Shown: positions 28,843 through 38,011 of the stretch, piece by piece
Layout: every line of letters starts with the position of its first letter
How positions within the stretch are numbered: position 1 is the stretch's first letter
Source of the DNA: JALTDM01 sp964421355
GTDB lineage: Bacteria > Bacteroidota > Bacteroidia > Bacteroidales > JALTDM01
Length of the DNA stretch: 64,000 nt
Reading direction: 5' to 3'
Assembly: GCA_964421355.1 (NCBI GenBank)
Contig: CAYQWX010000003.1
Coordinates: forward strand, 9,877-73,876
Program-made: the position numbers and the translations under genes
Notes under the pieces: model-generated
The model's database searches: none
Seen by the model: only the letters and a program-made list of their open reading frames with translations
Told to the model about the DNA's origin: nothing

Positions 28843-30645
28843 TTATTTTTTACTTCTTTTTCTATCTATTTCTTTTAGCAGAATTTTTCTTACTCTTACC
28901 GACTTGGGAGTAAGTTCTATATATTCATCATTTTTTATATATTCCATATATTGTTCCAAAGACATTTTTACAGCAGGAGGTAAATTTACCTTCTCATCTG
29001 CACTTGCAGCACGCACATTAGACTGCTTTTTAGCTTTTGTTACATTCACAACAATATCTTCTTCTCTTATATGTTCTCCTACCACTTGTCCTTCATATAC
29101 CATTTCTCCCGGAGAAACAAAAAACTTCCCTCGAGACTGCAATTTATCCAAAGCATAAGCAAGTACTTTACCCGTTTCCATAGCAATAAGAGAGCCATTT
29201 CGTCTTTGAGGCAACTCGCCTTTCCAAGGTTCAAATCCTTTAAACCTGTGGGAAATTACAGCTTCCCCCTCTGTTGCCGTTAATATAGGATTAGTTATAC
29301 CTATTAATCCTCTGGAAGGAATAGTAAATTCTTGCACCAACCTGTCATTTTTCATAATAAACTGTAATATCTCTCCCTTACGAGCAGTAACTATATCTAT
29401 AACCTTACTAGAAAATTCTTCCGGCACCACTACCGTTAATATCTCAATAGGTTCATACTTTTTACCATCTATATCTTTTATTACCACCTGAGGTTGTCCT
29501 ATTTGAAACTCATAACCTTCTCTACGCATAGTTTCTATAAGAATAGACAAATGCAAAATACCCCTACCAAATACAAGCCACTTTTCAGGAGAATCTGTTT
29601 CTTCTACTCTAAGTGCAAGATTTTTTTCAGTTTCCTTATATAACCTGTCCCTTATTTGACGAGAGGTTACAAACTGTCCTTCCTTTCCAAAGAAAGGAGA
29701 ATTATTTATAGTAAAAAGTAAGCTCATAGTAGGTTCATCAATTGTTATTCTTGGAAGCGGTTCAGGATTATCAATATCTGTAATAGTATCTCCTATATCA
29801 AAATCATTTTGCAAGAGTACTGCACATATTTCTCCCGCTTCCACAGGATATTTAACCTTTTCCTTTGCCAACCCTTCAAAAAGATATAATTCCTTAACTA
29901 CTGCTTTTTGTATATCTCCATCTTTACGAGTTATTGCCACCGTTTGTCCAGCTTGTATAGTCCCTCGTTTTATCCGTCCTACAGCGATCCTACCAACATA
30001 GGAAGAATAATCCAGAGAACTTATTTGCAACTGCAAACTTCCTTTTTCCACTTTTGGAGCAGGGATTTCCTCTATTATGGTATCAAGTAAATAACTTACA
30101 TCATTTGTGGGGACTTTCCAATCAGGTCCCATCCAGCCCTGCTTAGATGAACCATATACGGTTTTAAAATCAAGCTGCTCTTCGCTGGCATCAAGACTTA
30201 TCATTAAATCAAATACTGATTCTTGCACCTCATCTGGATTGCAATTAGGTTTATCTACCTTATTTATAACTACTACAGGTTTAAGCCCAAGTTCCAATGC
30301 TTTTTGTAATACAAACCGTGTTTGCGGCATAGGTCCCTCAAAAGCATCTACAAGCAAAAGCACACCATCTGCCATATTCAACACCCTTTCTACCTCTCCC
30401 CCAAAGTCCGCATGCCCAGGAGTATCAATTATATTTATTTTTACATTTTTATAATGTACCGATACATTTTTGGACAAAATAGTAATACCCCTCTCCCTCT
30501 CCAAATCATTAGAATCAAGTATTAAGTCATCTACTTCTTGATTCTCCCTAAAAAGCTTTACTTGATGTAATATTCTATCTACCAAAGTAGTCTTTCCATG
30601 ATCTACATGTGCTATTATTGCAATATTTCTTATTTCTTTTTTCAT
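28843..30645 (-). CDS. typA: Translational GTPase TypA/BipA
   Basis: 600 residues, normal for the family. A ribosome-binding GTPase related to EF-G, needed for growth at low temperature or under stress and for 50S maturation in studied bacteria. G1 AHVDHGKTTL (11-20), the effector region RGITILSKN, G3 DTPGHADFGGEVER and G4 NKVDKP are all present. The C-terminal TypA-specific region includes the PSRGLIG and QRRNGSLIAMETG blocks. Single gene with its own -7 element, convergent with the type-B cargo cluster. Confidence 0.96.
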   Translation of the reverse strand: MKKEIRNIAIIAHVDHGKTTLVDRILHQVKLFRENQEVDDLILDSNDLERERGITILSKNVSVHYKNVKINIIDTPGHADFGGEVERVLNMADGVLLLVDAFEGPMPQTRFVLQKALELGLKPVVVINKVDKPNCNPDEVQESVFDLMISLDASEEQLDFKTVYGSSKQGWMGPDWKVPTNDVSYLLDTIIEEIPAPKVEKGSLQLQISSLDYSSYVGRIAVGRIKRGTIQAGQTVAITRKDGDIQKAVVKELYLFEGLAKEKVKYPVEAGEICAVLLQNDFDIGDTITDIDNPEPLPRITIDEPTMSLLFTINNSPFFGKEGQFVTSRQIRDRLYKETEKNLALRVEETDSPEKWLVFGRGILHLSILIETMRREGYEFQIGQPQVVIKDIDGKKYEPIEILTVVVPEEFSSKVIDIVTARKGEILQFIMKNDRLVQEFTIPSRGLIGITNPILTATEGEAVISHRFKGFEPWKGELPQRRNGSLIAMETGKVLAYALDKLQSRGKFFVSPGEMVYEGQVVGEHIREEDIVVNVTKAKKQSNVRAASADEKVNLPPAVKMSLEQYMEYIKNDEYIELTPKSVRVRKILLKEIDRKRSKK

Positions 30646-30677
30646 TATTTACCTATATACAATTAAAAACAAGGAGG

Positions 30678-30685
30678 CAAAGATA
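30678..30685 (-). promoter_or_regulatory. Putative -7 promoter element of typA
   Basis: TATCTTTG followed by C on the minus strand, 33 bases upstream of the typA ATG. Same TATCTTTGC form as the elements at 48604, 52422 and 54107. Confidence 0.55.
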
Positions 30686-30844
30686 ATGCTTTAATATTGT
30701 TCTTGTAAAAACCTACACAAAAACTATTGTAAATTCAATTTATAAAGCAACAAAAACCTCATATTTTTTATATTAATTTATAAAATAAATACCAGAATGT
30801 TTCGTTTTAGTAATTGTAAATAAAAATATCAAAAAATAAAGCCT

Positions 30845-31057
30845 ATGATGCAAAATTATGATTGGTGGTTACTCATATTATTTGATAATACCGAAGCAAC
30901 GGAAAATAAAAAAGACATAATCACTCTAAAAGAAAAAGAACTGTACCGTAAATTCTATGAGGCACATAAATATTTGCACAACGAGACAAACAAAATAAAA
31001 TGTAAAAAAGTAAAACAAACATCAATAGAAAAAATTTTATTACATTTAGAGCCTTAA
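30845..31057 (+). CDS. Possible small protein, 70 residues, unknown
   Basis: An open frame in the 431-base gap between typA and the cysteine desulfurase gene. The product starts MMQNYDWWLLILFD, then becomes highly charged and lysine-rich with a single Cys. It has no signal peptide or recognisable domain. It would end 19 bases before the desulfurase start, a spacing compatible with an operon, and codon choice resembles the neighbours, but in DNA this AT-rich a chance frame of this size is possible. Apart from this frame and the typA promoter I see nothing in the 431 bases. Confidence 0.35.
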   Translation: MMQNYDWWLLILFDNTEATENKKDIITLKEKELYRKFYEAHKYLHNETNKIKCKKVKQTSIEKILLHLEP

Positions 31058-31076
31058 TTGAAAAAAGGCACTTTTT

Positions 31077-32294
31077 ATGGACATTCAGAAAATTAGAACC
31101 GATTTCCCAATCTTAAAAAGAAAAATCGGAAAGTATGATTATGTTTATTTAGACAACGCCGCTACTACACAAAAACCACAAGTAGTAATAGATACGGTAA
31201 ATGAAATATATAGTCTGCTAAATAGCAATATTCATCGCGGTAATCATTATTTAAGTCAATTACTTACCAATAAGTTTGAAGAAGCCCGCAAAACAATACA
31301 AAATTTTGTAAATGCTCAATATGACCATGAAATAATTTTTACTTCCGGTACCACAATGTCTATAAATACAATTGCATACACATTTCTTCAAAGGTTTGCA
31401 AAACAAGGAGATGAAATAATAATAACAGAATCGGAACACCATGCAAATATAGTCCCATGGCAAATAGTAGCAAATATTATGGGACTCACCATTAAATATA
31501 TACCACTAAAAGAAAACGGAACACTAGCAGTAGAACAACTTGAAAACCTGATAACGGAAAAAACAAAGATAGTAGGTGTAGCACAGGTAGCCAATGCAAC
31601 AGGAGTAATTCATCCTGTAAAACAAATAATAAATATTGCTCACAAATATGATATTCCTGTAATGATAGATGCCGCACAATCTATACAACACATAAAAACA
31701 GATGTACAGGAATTAGATTGTGACTTTTTGGTATTTTCCGGACATAAAATTTATGGACCTACAGGAATAGGTGTTCTATATGGAAAAGAAAAATGGTTAG
31801 AAAAAATGCCACCTCTTTTTGGAGGAGGAGAAATGATAGACGAAGTAACAATGCAAAAAACCACCTACAACCAGTTGCCATTCAAAATGGAAGCAGGCAC
31901 ACCACATTATGTTGGTGCAATAGGATTAGCTGAAGCTATAAAATATATTGACAAAATAGGATTAGAAAATATAGCATCACACGAACATAAAGTGCTTTCA
32001 AAAGCAAATGAACTTGCAAACAAAAATCCAAATTTACGCATTATCGGAGGAGAAGCACTAAATAGAACAAGTGTATTGTCTATGGTACATAAATTTATTC
32101 CCGTAGGAGATATGGGCATGCTGTTAGACCAATTTGGCATTGCTATACGCGTAGGACACCATTGTGCCCAACCTCTTATGCGTTTTATGAAAATAAGCGG
32201 CACAGCAAGATTATCTATAGCTATGTATAACACCATTGAAGAAATAGAATACTTTTTTGATTCTTTATCCAAAATAGAAAAAATGTTTATGTAA
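31077..32294 (+). CDS. sufS: Cysteine desulfurase, SufS type
   Basis: 405 residues. A PLP enzyme that takes sulfur from cysteine for Fe-S cluster or tRNA thiolation pathways. Evidence: the opening YLDNAATTQKP, the PLP lysine Lys224 in SGHKIYGP, the active cysteine Cys363 in RVGHHCAQP and NSNIHRGNHYL near the start. These are the class II (SufS/CsdA) signatures. It is not accompanied by sufB, sufC, sufD or sufE. A transporter gene follows after six bases, so its partners must be encoded elsewhere. The symbol is by family. Confidence 0.92.
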   Translation: MDIQKIRTDFPILKRKIGKYDYVYLDNAATTQKPQVVIDTVNEIYSLLNSNIHRGNHYLSQLLTNKFEEARKTIQNFVNAQYDHEIIFTSGTTMSINTIAYTFLQRFAKQGDEIIITESEHHANIVPWQIVANIMGLTIKYIPLKENGTLAVEQLENLITEKTKIVGVAQVANATGVIHPVKQIINIAHKYDIPVMIDAAQSIQHIKTDVQELDCDFLVFSGHKIYGPTGIGVLYGKEKWLEKMPPLFGGGEMIDEVTMQKTTYNQLPFKMEAGTPHYVGAIGLAEAIKYIDKIGLENIASHEHKVLSKANELANKNPNLRIIGGEALNRTSVLSMVHKFIPVGDMGMLLDQFGIAIRVGHHCAQPLMRFMKISGTARLSIAMYNTIEEIEYFFDSLSKIEKMFM

Positions 32295-32300
32295 TAACAA

Positions 32301-33758
32301 ATGAGTCCAGTTTTAATATTACTTGTAGTTTTTCTTTATTTTTTATTTTTAGTTACAGTTTCATTTTTAACTTCACACAAAGCCAAAAACAGTGACTTTT
32401 TCATAGGCAGCCGTAAGCAATCATGGCTTTTGGTATCTTACGGAATGATAGGTGCATCATTATCAGGCATTACATTTATCTCAGTACCCGGCTGGGTGCT
32501 TACCAACAAGTTTGCATATATGCAAATGGTATTGGGCTATGTGCTTGGATATGTATTTATTGCCCATGTACTACTTCCAGTATATTATAAATTGAACCTT
32601 ACAAGTATATACTCCTATTTGGAAAAACGATTTGGAAAAATAACACATAAAACAGGAGCAATATTTTTCTTAATTTCACGAATTATTGGAGCTTCTCTTC
32701 GCTTGTTCGTTGTTACTGGAGTATTACAATATGTAGCATTAAACGCTATGGGAATACCATTTTGGCTAACTATAATTATAACAATATTGCTTATTTGGAT
32801 ATACACATATAGAGGAGGAATAAAAACCATTGTTTGGACAGATACCTTACAAACTACATTTATGCTATTGGCTGTAATAGGCACATTCTTCATATTACTG
32901 CATGATATGGGTTGGAATTTCACTGATTTTATAGAAAAATTAAAAAATAGCGGAGTTGGTAAAACATTCTTTTTTGATGATTGGAAATCGGGACAATATT
33001 TTTGGAAACAATTTATTAGCGGAGCATTTATAACAATAGTAATGACAGGATTGGACCAAGATATGATGCAAAAAAACTTAAGTTGTAAAAACACAAAAGA
33101 AGCACGTTGGAATATGTATTTGTTATCAGGAAGTCTTGTTATTGTTAATATTATTTTTTTATTATTAGGAGCTTTATTGGTATTTTATGCACAAGCAAAT
33201 GCTATCACAGTTACAGATTCAGACCAGTTATACCCACAAGTATTAATGTATAATGGCAGTGGATTACTTATGTTGTTTTTTATACTTGGACTTATTGCTG
33301 CTGCTTTTTCCAGTGCAGATTCTGCTCTTACTGCCCTTACCACTTCCTTTGTTATTGACATATTGGAAGCAGACAAAAAAGAAAATGAAGCACAACTTAG
33401 ACGTACAAGAATAATTACACACATAATCATTTCTGCAATAATTGTTGCTATAATACTGATTTTTGCAAAAATCAAAAACGAAGCAATAATCAGCACACTA
33501 TTCAAACTTGCAGGATATACCTATGGTCCTTTATTAGGATTATACACATTTGGGTTATTTACTAACAAACAATCCAAAGACAAACTTGTTCCGTATATAT
33601 CCGTTTTATCTATCTTACTTTCTTGGATATTAAGTAAGCAAATTCCCCTCTGGCTAAACGGATATCATTTGAGCTATGAATTATTGATAATCAACGGACT
33701 AATAACATTTTGTTTGTTATGGTTAACCTCCTCACCCCAAATACACACAAATAAATGA
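32301..33758 (+). CDS. Sodium:solute symporter (SSS family)
   Basis: 485 residues with about 13 hydrophobic segments in the inner membrane. The N-terminal blocks (NSDFFIGSRKQSWLL, YGMIGASLSGITFISVPGW) and the later SSADSALTALTTSF motif, with paired serines at the sodium site, are typical of SSS/SLC5 transporters. Substrate cannot be told from sequence; family members move sugars, amino acids, organic acids or vitamins. Six bases after sufS, and its stop overlaps the glycosyltransferase start (ATGA), so all three are probably one transcript. Confidence 0.88.
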   Translation: MSPVLILLVVFLYFLFLVTVSFLTSHKAKNSDFFIGSRKQSWLLVSYGMIGASLSGITFISVPGWVLTNKFAYMQMVLGYVLGYVFIAHVLLPVYYKLNLTSIYSYLEKRFGKITHKTGAIFFLISRIIGASLRLFVVTGVLQYVALNAMGIPFWLTIIITILLIWIYTYRGGIKTIVWTDTLQTTFMLLAVIGTFFILLHDMGWNFTDFIEKLKNSGVGKTFFFDDWKSGQYFWKQFISGAFITIVMTGLDQDMMQKNLSCKNTKEARWNMYLLSGSLVIVNIIFLLLGALLVFYAQANAITVTDSDQLYPQVLMYNGSGLLMLFFILGLIAAAFSSADSALTALTTSFVIDILEADKKENEAQLRRTRIITHIIISAIIVAIILIFAKIKNEAIISTLFKLAGYTYGPLLGLYTFGLFTNKQSKDKLVPYISVLSILLSWILSKQIPLWLNGYHLSYELLIINGLITFCLLWLTSSPQIHTNK

Positions 33759-34873
33759 AAACAGTTGTTATAACGGTAACTAACGATTTGCTTACTGATA
33801 ACAGAATGTATAAAACCGCTAAATTCTTACTTTCACAAGGTTATAAAGTAATTCTAATAGGTAGAAAATTACAAAAAAAATATCCTGAGTTTATAAATGA
33901 TAAAAATGCAAAAACAATAAGGTTAAATCCTTTATTTAAAAAAGGAAAAATGTTTTATGCCGTTTATAACTTGTTACTATTTTGGCGTGTATTATTTTTG
34001 AAAAAAGACATCTTACTTGCTGTAGATTTAGATACATTGTTTCCTATGTTTTTGATAAGCAAGCTTACTGGTAAAAAACTTGTATATGATTCCCATGAAT
34101 TTTTTACCGAACTACCAGAACTGGAAGGCAGAAATTTTACCAAAAGTATTTGGCAAAACTTAGAAAAAATAATCATTCCTCATATAAAATATGCTTATAC
34201 GGTAAGTGAATCAATAGCAGAGGCTTACCACAAAAAATACGGGATAAAATTTGAAATAGTAAGAAACCTTCCGGAATATAAAACAATAAACACAAACAAT
34301 ATACCTTCAAAATATAACCTATCTAAATATTCCAATGGCAAAAAAATACTACTGTATCAAGGTGCTATAAACTTGGGACGGAATATTGATTTAATGATAA
34401 AAACTGTTTCTCTTTTGGAAAACTATATTTTGATAATATTAGGAGACGGAGACTTAAAGGAAGAAAACATACAACTAGCTAAAAAATTACAACTACTTAA
34501 CAAAAAAGTATTTTTCTTAGGAAGAATTCCACTAACCAAACTAAAATATTACACAACACAAGCACATCTGGGTTTTTCATTAGAACAAAATTTAGGACTT
34601 AATTATAGATATGCTCTACCCAATAAATTATTTGACTATATAATGTACAATGTCCCGCAAATAGTAAGCCCATTACCTGAAATGGAAAAAATAATAAAAC
34701 AGTATGAAACAGGTATAATTTATAGAGGAAATAGTGAAGAAGATTTAGCCAAATTGATAATAAAAATATCTCCAGAACAATATACCACAATGAAACAGAA
34801 TTGCATAAAAGCCGCAAAAGAATTAAATTGGGAAAAAGAAAGTTTAAAATTAAAATCTATCTATTTTATTTAA
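33755..34873 (+). CDS. Glycosyltransferase, GT4-like
   Basis: 372 residues, cytoplasmic or membrane-associated GT-B fold. The N-terminal Rossmann-like half includes VITVTNDLLTDNRMYKTAKF and the YDSHEFFTELPELEGR block. The C-terminal half has LLYQGAINLGRNIDLMIK, LGDGDL and FLGRIPLTKLKYYTTQAHLG, typical of retaining GT4 enzymes, and ends with a short helix. It should add a sugar to a surface polysaccharide or glycolipid; donor and acceptor are unknown. Its last eight bases overlap the convergent barrel-protein gene, leaving no room for a separate terminator. Confidence 0.85.
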   Translation: MKTVVITVTNDLLTDNRMYKTAKFLLSQGYKVILIGRKLQKKYPEFINDKNAKTIRLNPLFKKGKMFYAVYNLLLFWRVLFLKKDILLAVDLDTLFPMFLISKLTGKKLVYDSHEFFTELPELEGRNFTKSIWQNLEKIIIPHIKYAYTVSESIAEAYHKKYGIKFEIVRNLPEYKTINTNNIPSKYNLSKYSNGKKILLYQGAINLGRNIDLMIKTVSLLENYILIILGDGDLKEENIQLAKKLQLLNKKVFFLGRIPLTKLKYYTTQAHLGFSLEQNLGLNYRYALPNKLFDYIMYNVPQIVSPLPEMEKIIKQYETGIIYRGNSEEDLAKLIIKISPEQYTTMKQNCIKAAKELNWEKESLKLKSIYFI

Positions 34874-35393
34874 TATAAAACATCAATGAAAACTCAGCAG
34901 TAACAGCACCCAAATTAAAAAACGAGCTATATGAATCCTCTTCATCAGCAACATTAATAGAATAAATACCATACCCAAGCATAAATGAAATAGCTATTAC
35001 ATTCCACGTTTTGGCAGAAACTCCCAACCCAGTTCCAACAGAATAAAGTATAGGGTAATCTACATTAAAAAAATAGGAATAATTGGCAGCTAGCCCCAAG
35101 TAAGCAAAACCTGTAAAATTTTTATTATCACGTATTTTATAAAAACCTGTAAGCCCACCAGAAGCAAAAGCTATTCTAGAACCACTAAAAATAGGAGGCA
35201 TTATAGTTGTTTGTATTGCCCAATGAGTTTTTATTTCCTTTTTCAAAGCAATACCAATCCCGGTAGATGTTCCAACATTAAATCCCATTGACCAAGTTGA
35301 AGCCTCCTCATTTTTCACATCATTTTGTGCAACTCCCTTATTATACATCAACATTATAAGTAATAATAATATAGAAAATATTTTTATTTTCAT
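34866..35393 (-). CDS. Small outer-membrane beta-barrel protein, paralogue 3 of the ExbB/ExbD locus
   Basis: 175 residues with a signal peptide ending GVAQ (~23), then alternating hydrophobic/polar strands and a terminal aromatic (LMFYIK) as in outer-membrane barrels. The pattern MGFNVGTSTGIGIALKKEI (~36-54), a MPP motif, a GGLTGFYK block and GTGLGVS recur in the two genes upstream, making three tandem paralogues. Overlaps paralogue 2 by four bases. Unknown function. Position downstream of ExbB/ExbD suggests a part in an energised outer-membrane complex, which is inference. Confidence 0.75.
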   Translation of the reverse strand: MKIKIFSILLLLIMLMYNKGVAQNDVKNEEASTWSMGFNVGTSTGIGIALKKEIKTHWAIQTTIMPPIFSGSRIAFASGGLTGFYKIRDNKNFTGFAYLGLAANYSYFFNVDYPILYSVGTGLGVSAKTWNVIAISFMLGYGIYSINVADEEDSYSSFFNLGAVTAEFSLMFYIK

Positions 35394-35917
35394 TTTCTTT
35401 CTTTTGTTGGAATGTAAAACATTAAAGATACTCCAATATCCACAAAAGTAAAAAATGGATTATCCGCAGTCACCTTATTTTGAAAATCTTTATTTATTCC
35501 ATATCCAATCCTTAGTGTATATTGCAAATTAGGTGTTTTCAAAATTGCCCCCAATCCTGCTCCTGCTTTCAGCCTTATATTATCTATACTAGTAGTAGAT
35601 TTATAATTGTGAGCAGATATATAAGAAACTAACTCTATTTTTTCGGTTTCAGTTATTATATACTGGCCAACTAAACCCAAAGAATAATATATAATATCTC
35701 TATAATTTTCATGATTTCTCCACTGTGATATAAATACAGGTGGAGTTACTACTCCCTGTATTTCAAAACTATTTTTAATTCTCTTTTTAAGAGCAAATCC
35801 AACTCCTGTAGCTCTACCTAGATTCCATCCGATTAACCATTTTGAATTTTCTACCTGAGCATTTGTAACAAAAATTAAAAAGAATGTAAATAAAAATATA
35901 AAAAAGCGTTTACTCAT
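35390..35917 (-). CDS. Small outer-membrane beta-barrel protein, paralogue 2
   Basis: 175 residues with a signal peptide ending VTNAQ (~21). IGWNLGRATGVGFALKKRI, TPPVF, SLGLVGQY, GAGLGAIL and a terminal LMFYIP align in order with the flanking paralogues, but this copy is the most diverged of the three in its middle part. Same minus-strand operon: six bases after paralogue 1, ATGA overlap with paralogue 3. No known function. Confidence 0.75.
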   Translation of the reverse strand: MSKRFFIFLFTFFLIFVTNAQVENSKWLIGWNLGRATGVGFALKKRIKNSFEIQGVVTPPVFISQWRNHENYRDIIYYSLGLVGQYIITETEKIELVSYISAHNYKSTTSIDNIRLKAGAGLGAILKTPNLQYTLRIGYGINKDFQNKVTADNPFFTFVDIGVSLMFYIPTKERK

Positions 35918-35923
35918 ATAGTT

Positions 35924-36460
35924 TTATTTGACATAAAACAAAACAGAAATCTCTCCTGTAATAGAAGTAAATATAGAACCATCTGATTGAGTATATAACC
36001 CATATCCTGCCATAAACGATAAAGAAATGATATCCATTCTAAAAGAAAGCCCTAGTCCAGTTCCAAAATTCAAATTATTCCTATTAACCAATTCTTTTAT
36101 TTCATCTCCATTCTGATAATTATAAGTATATCTTACATACTGGGAAAAATAATCACCTACACTTAAATAAGAAAAAGTGGACATATTTATATTTTCATAA
36201 AACTTGTAAAATCCCATTAATCCACCGGACATAAAATTTATTCTTTCATCTCGTATCCACGGAGGCATAAAATTTACTTGAATTGCAAATTTATTAAATT
36301 CTTTTCTTACCGCTAATCCTGCACCACTACAAGCACCAATATGAGCACCTATCATCCATGTCTTATTTTGTATAGGAGTATCTGTTACTTTTTTACCCTG
36401 TGAAAAAAGATTTAGATTAAATAGAAATAATAAAATAACAACTAAATAAATCTTTTTCAT
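35924..36460 (-). CDS. Small outer-membrane beta-barrel protein, paralogue 1
   Basis: 178 residues from the Met at 36460, five bases after the ExbD stop. A Met four codons earlier would overlap ExbD and spoil the signal peptide. The signal peptide ends NLFSQ (~21). The shared pattern is clear: MIGAHIGACSGAGLAVRKEF, MPPW, SGGLMGFYK, GTGLGLS, AGYGLYTQ and a final LFYVK. First of the three barrel paralogues after the ExbD pair. Confidence 0.75.
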   Translation of the reverse strand: MKKIYLVVILLFLFNLNLFSQGKKVTDTPIQNKTWMIGAHIGACSGAGLAVRKEFNKFAIQVNFMPPWIRDERINFMSGGLMGFYKFYENINMSTFSYLSVGDYFSQYVRYTYNYQNGDEIKELVNRNNLNFGTGLGLSFRMDIISLSFMAGYGLYTQSDGSIFTSITGEISVLFYVK

Positions 36461-36465
36461 ACTAT

Positions 36466-36939
36466 TTACCAATTCTTATTTCTCTTACGAGCAGAGTAAT
36501 TTATTTTAAGAGCATTTACTTTTCTCAATTCCTGCTTAACATCGGTAACTATACCCATTTTTGTATCCTCATCTACTTTTAAAGAAGTAGTCATAAGAGG
36601 AATCATTTTTTCATTTCTTGCTTCGCGTTCTTTAATTATAAATTGAGGAACATCCTTCACTTCAGCAAAAGCATCATTTAATTGTATTCTTGGTTCAGTT
36701 CCGAATACTTTTTGGAAACGCGCTTGTGGCTTTCCTATGTAAATATAACTTACCAATGATTTTTTTTCCAATTTTTGCAACTCTGTTGCTTTTGGTAATT
36801 TTACAATAATCTTAAGTTCCACTTCTCGCATAACGGTAGTTACCATAAAGAAAAACAACAACATAAATATTATATCAGGCAAAGATGCTGTTGATATAGC
36901 AGGCACTTCTCTATCTTTATCTTTTTTGAATAATGACAT
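36466..36939 (-). CDS. ExbD/TolR family protein (second copy)
   Basis: 157 residues. A short cytoplasmic start is followed by one transmembrane helix (~22-40) in PDIIFMLLFFFMVTT, whose Asp is the proton-carrying residue of ExbD/TolR. The periplasmic domain (~45-150) ends VNALKINYSARK. Pairs with ExbB to convert the proton gradient into movement for a TonB- or Tol-type partner. It follows another ExbD gene by one base. No tonB is present in the window. Confidence 0.9.
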   Translation of the reverse strand: MSLFKKDKDREVPAISTASLPDIIFMLLFFFMVTTVMREVELKIIVKLPKATELQKLEKKSLVSYIYIGKPQARFQKVFGTEPRIQLNDAFAEVKDVPQFIIKEREARNEKMIPLMTTSLKVDEDTKMGIVTDVKQELRKVNALKINYSARKRNKNW

Positions 36940-36940
36940 T

Positions 36941-37516
36941 TTACTTTCCTCCTACATTTTTAGGTTCTGCTTCTGATATTCTTTGCGGATAAATCTTCTT
37001 TATAGCTTTTTTTTGATCTTCAGGCAAATCGTTATAGTGTTTTCCAAACTTTTTCATAGCCAATTCATCTCTTAACTCATTGTAAGCCGCTACCAACTCA
37101 TTTTGAACAGCTATATACATTTTATAACTTGTTCCCCTATCATTCTGCAATGATATAACTTGCTTGGATACGGGATAATTGCCAAAATATGGTATATTCA
37201 TTATTTTCTTTTCAGGCAAATTAGATTTATTATAAGGATTAGCAATAAATTCTTTTGCTTTATCTTTTAATTGATGAATATCCAACGGCTCTCCTTCTAC
37301 CAATAACTGGTCTTTACTATTTACCAATACTATAAATACATTTCTTTCTTTAATTGGAGGTGTTTTTTCTTGATTAGGCGGAGGTGGAGGTGGCAATTTC
37401 CTTACCAATCCCGTATCTACATCCATTGTGGTAGTTACCAAGAAAAATATCAATAACAAAAATGCTATATCTGCTGTTGAACTTGCATTTACTTCAGGAA
37501 CTTTTCTCTTTGCCAT
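36941..37516 (-). CDS. ExbD/TolR family protein (first copy, with proline-rich insert)
   Basis: 191 residues. The transmembrane helix STADIAFLLLIFFLVTTTMD (~12-31) carries the conserved Asp. Directly after it comes LPPPPPPNQEKTPP, a proline-rich stalk absent from the second copy, then a periplasmic domain with a ~35-residue extension ending in a Lys-rich tail. Two unlike ExbD subunits behind one ExbB are common in Bacteroidota and suggest a heteromeric motor. Lies between the small membrane protein and ExbD 2. Confidence 0.9.
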   Translation of the reverse strand: MAKRKVPEVNASSTADIAFLLLIFFLVTTTMDVDTGLVRKLPPPPPPNQEKTPPIKERNVFIVLVNSKDQLLVEGEPLDIHQLKDKAKEFIANPYNKSNLPEKKIMNIPYFGNYPVSKQVISLQNDRGTSYKMYIAVQNELVAAYNELRDELAMKKFGKHYNDLPEDQKKAIKKIYPQRISEAEPKNVGGK

Positions 37517-37583
37517 ATTACAATGTATTTTAATAAATAGGAAAGAAGGCTAACAACCTTCTTTTCCCTATTCATTATTATAT

Positions 37584-37997
37584 TTATTTCAAACTATTAT
37601 AAATCTCCGTAACAATTATTGATGTTATGGCTAACAAAAACAAAATATAAGTAGTAATCAAACCTGTCCCCACTGCTTTTTGCATACTTGGAGTATTATC
37701 AGGACCACTATATCCTACCATATGCATTACTTGGTCAGATGCCAAAGCATACGCTATCAAAACAATAACCGCCATAATTCCCAAACCGATAAAAGTATTT
37801 ACGGCACCTTTGGGATTAGTTATCATTTGGTATATAGGAAATCCTATTGATAATACTGCAGCTATTCCAAAATATACATAAGCCAAATCTATTAATAATT
37901 CTTCTGAGATAACTTCTGTATAAAACAGTATTCCAATAAGAGCTCCTGCCCCAAGTAATACATATAAAAATATGGTAATTGCTTTTACAAATTTCAT
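37584..37997 (-). CDS. Small four-helix membrane protein between ExbB and ExbD
   Basis: 137 residues with four predicted membrane helices (~5-27, 34-58, 70-90, 110-132) and little else. The third is preceded by ITNPKGAVNTFIGLG. I recognise no named family. Genes of this kind sit between exbB and exbD in other Bacteroidota, so it is likely an accessory of the ExbB/ExbD motor. It starts 14 bases after ExbB. Confidence 0.75.
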   Translation of the reverse strand: MKFVKAITIFLYVLLGAGALIGILFYTEVISEELLIDLAYVYFGIAAVLSIGFPIYQMITNPKGAVNTFIGLGIMAVIVLIAYALASDQVMHMVGYSGPDNTPSMQKAVGTGLITTYILFLLAITSIIVTEIYNSLK

Positions 37998-38011
37998 AAT
38001 CTTAAATTATT

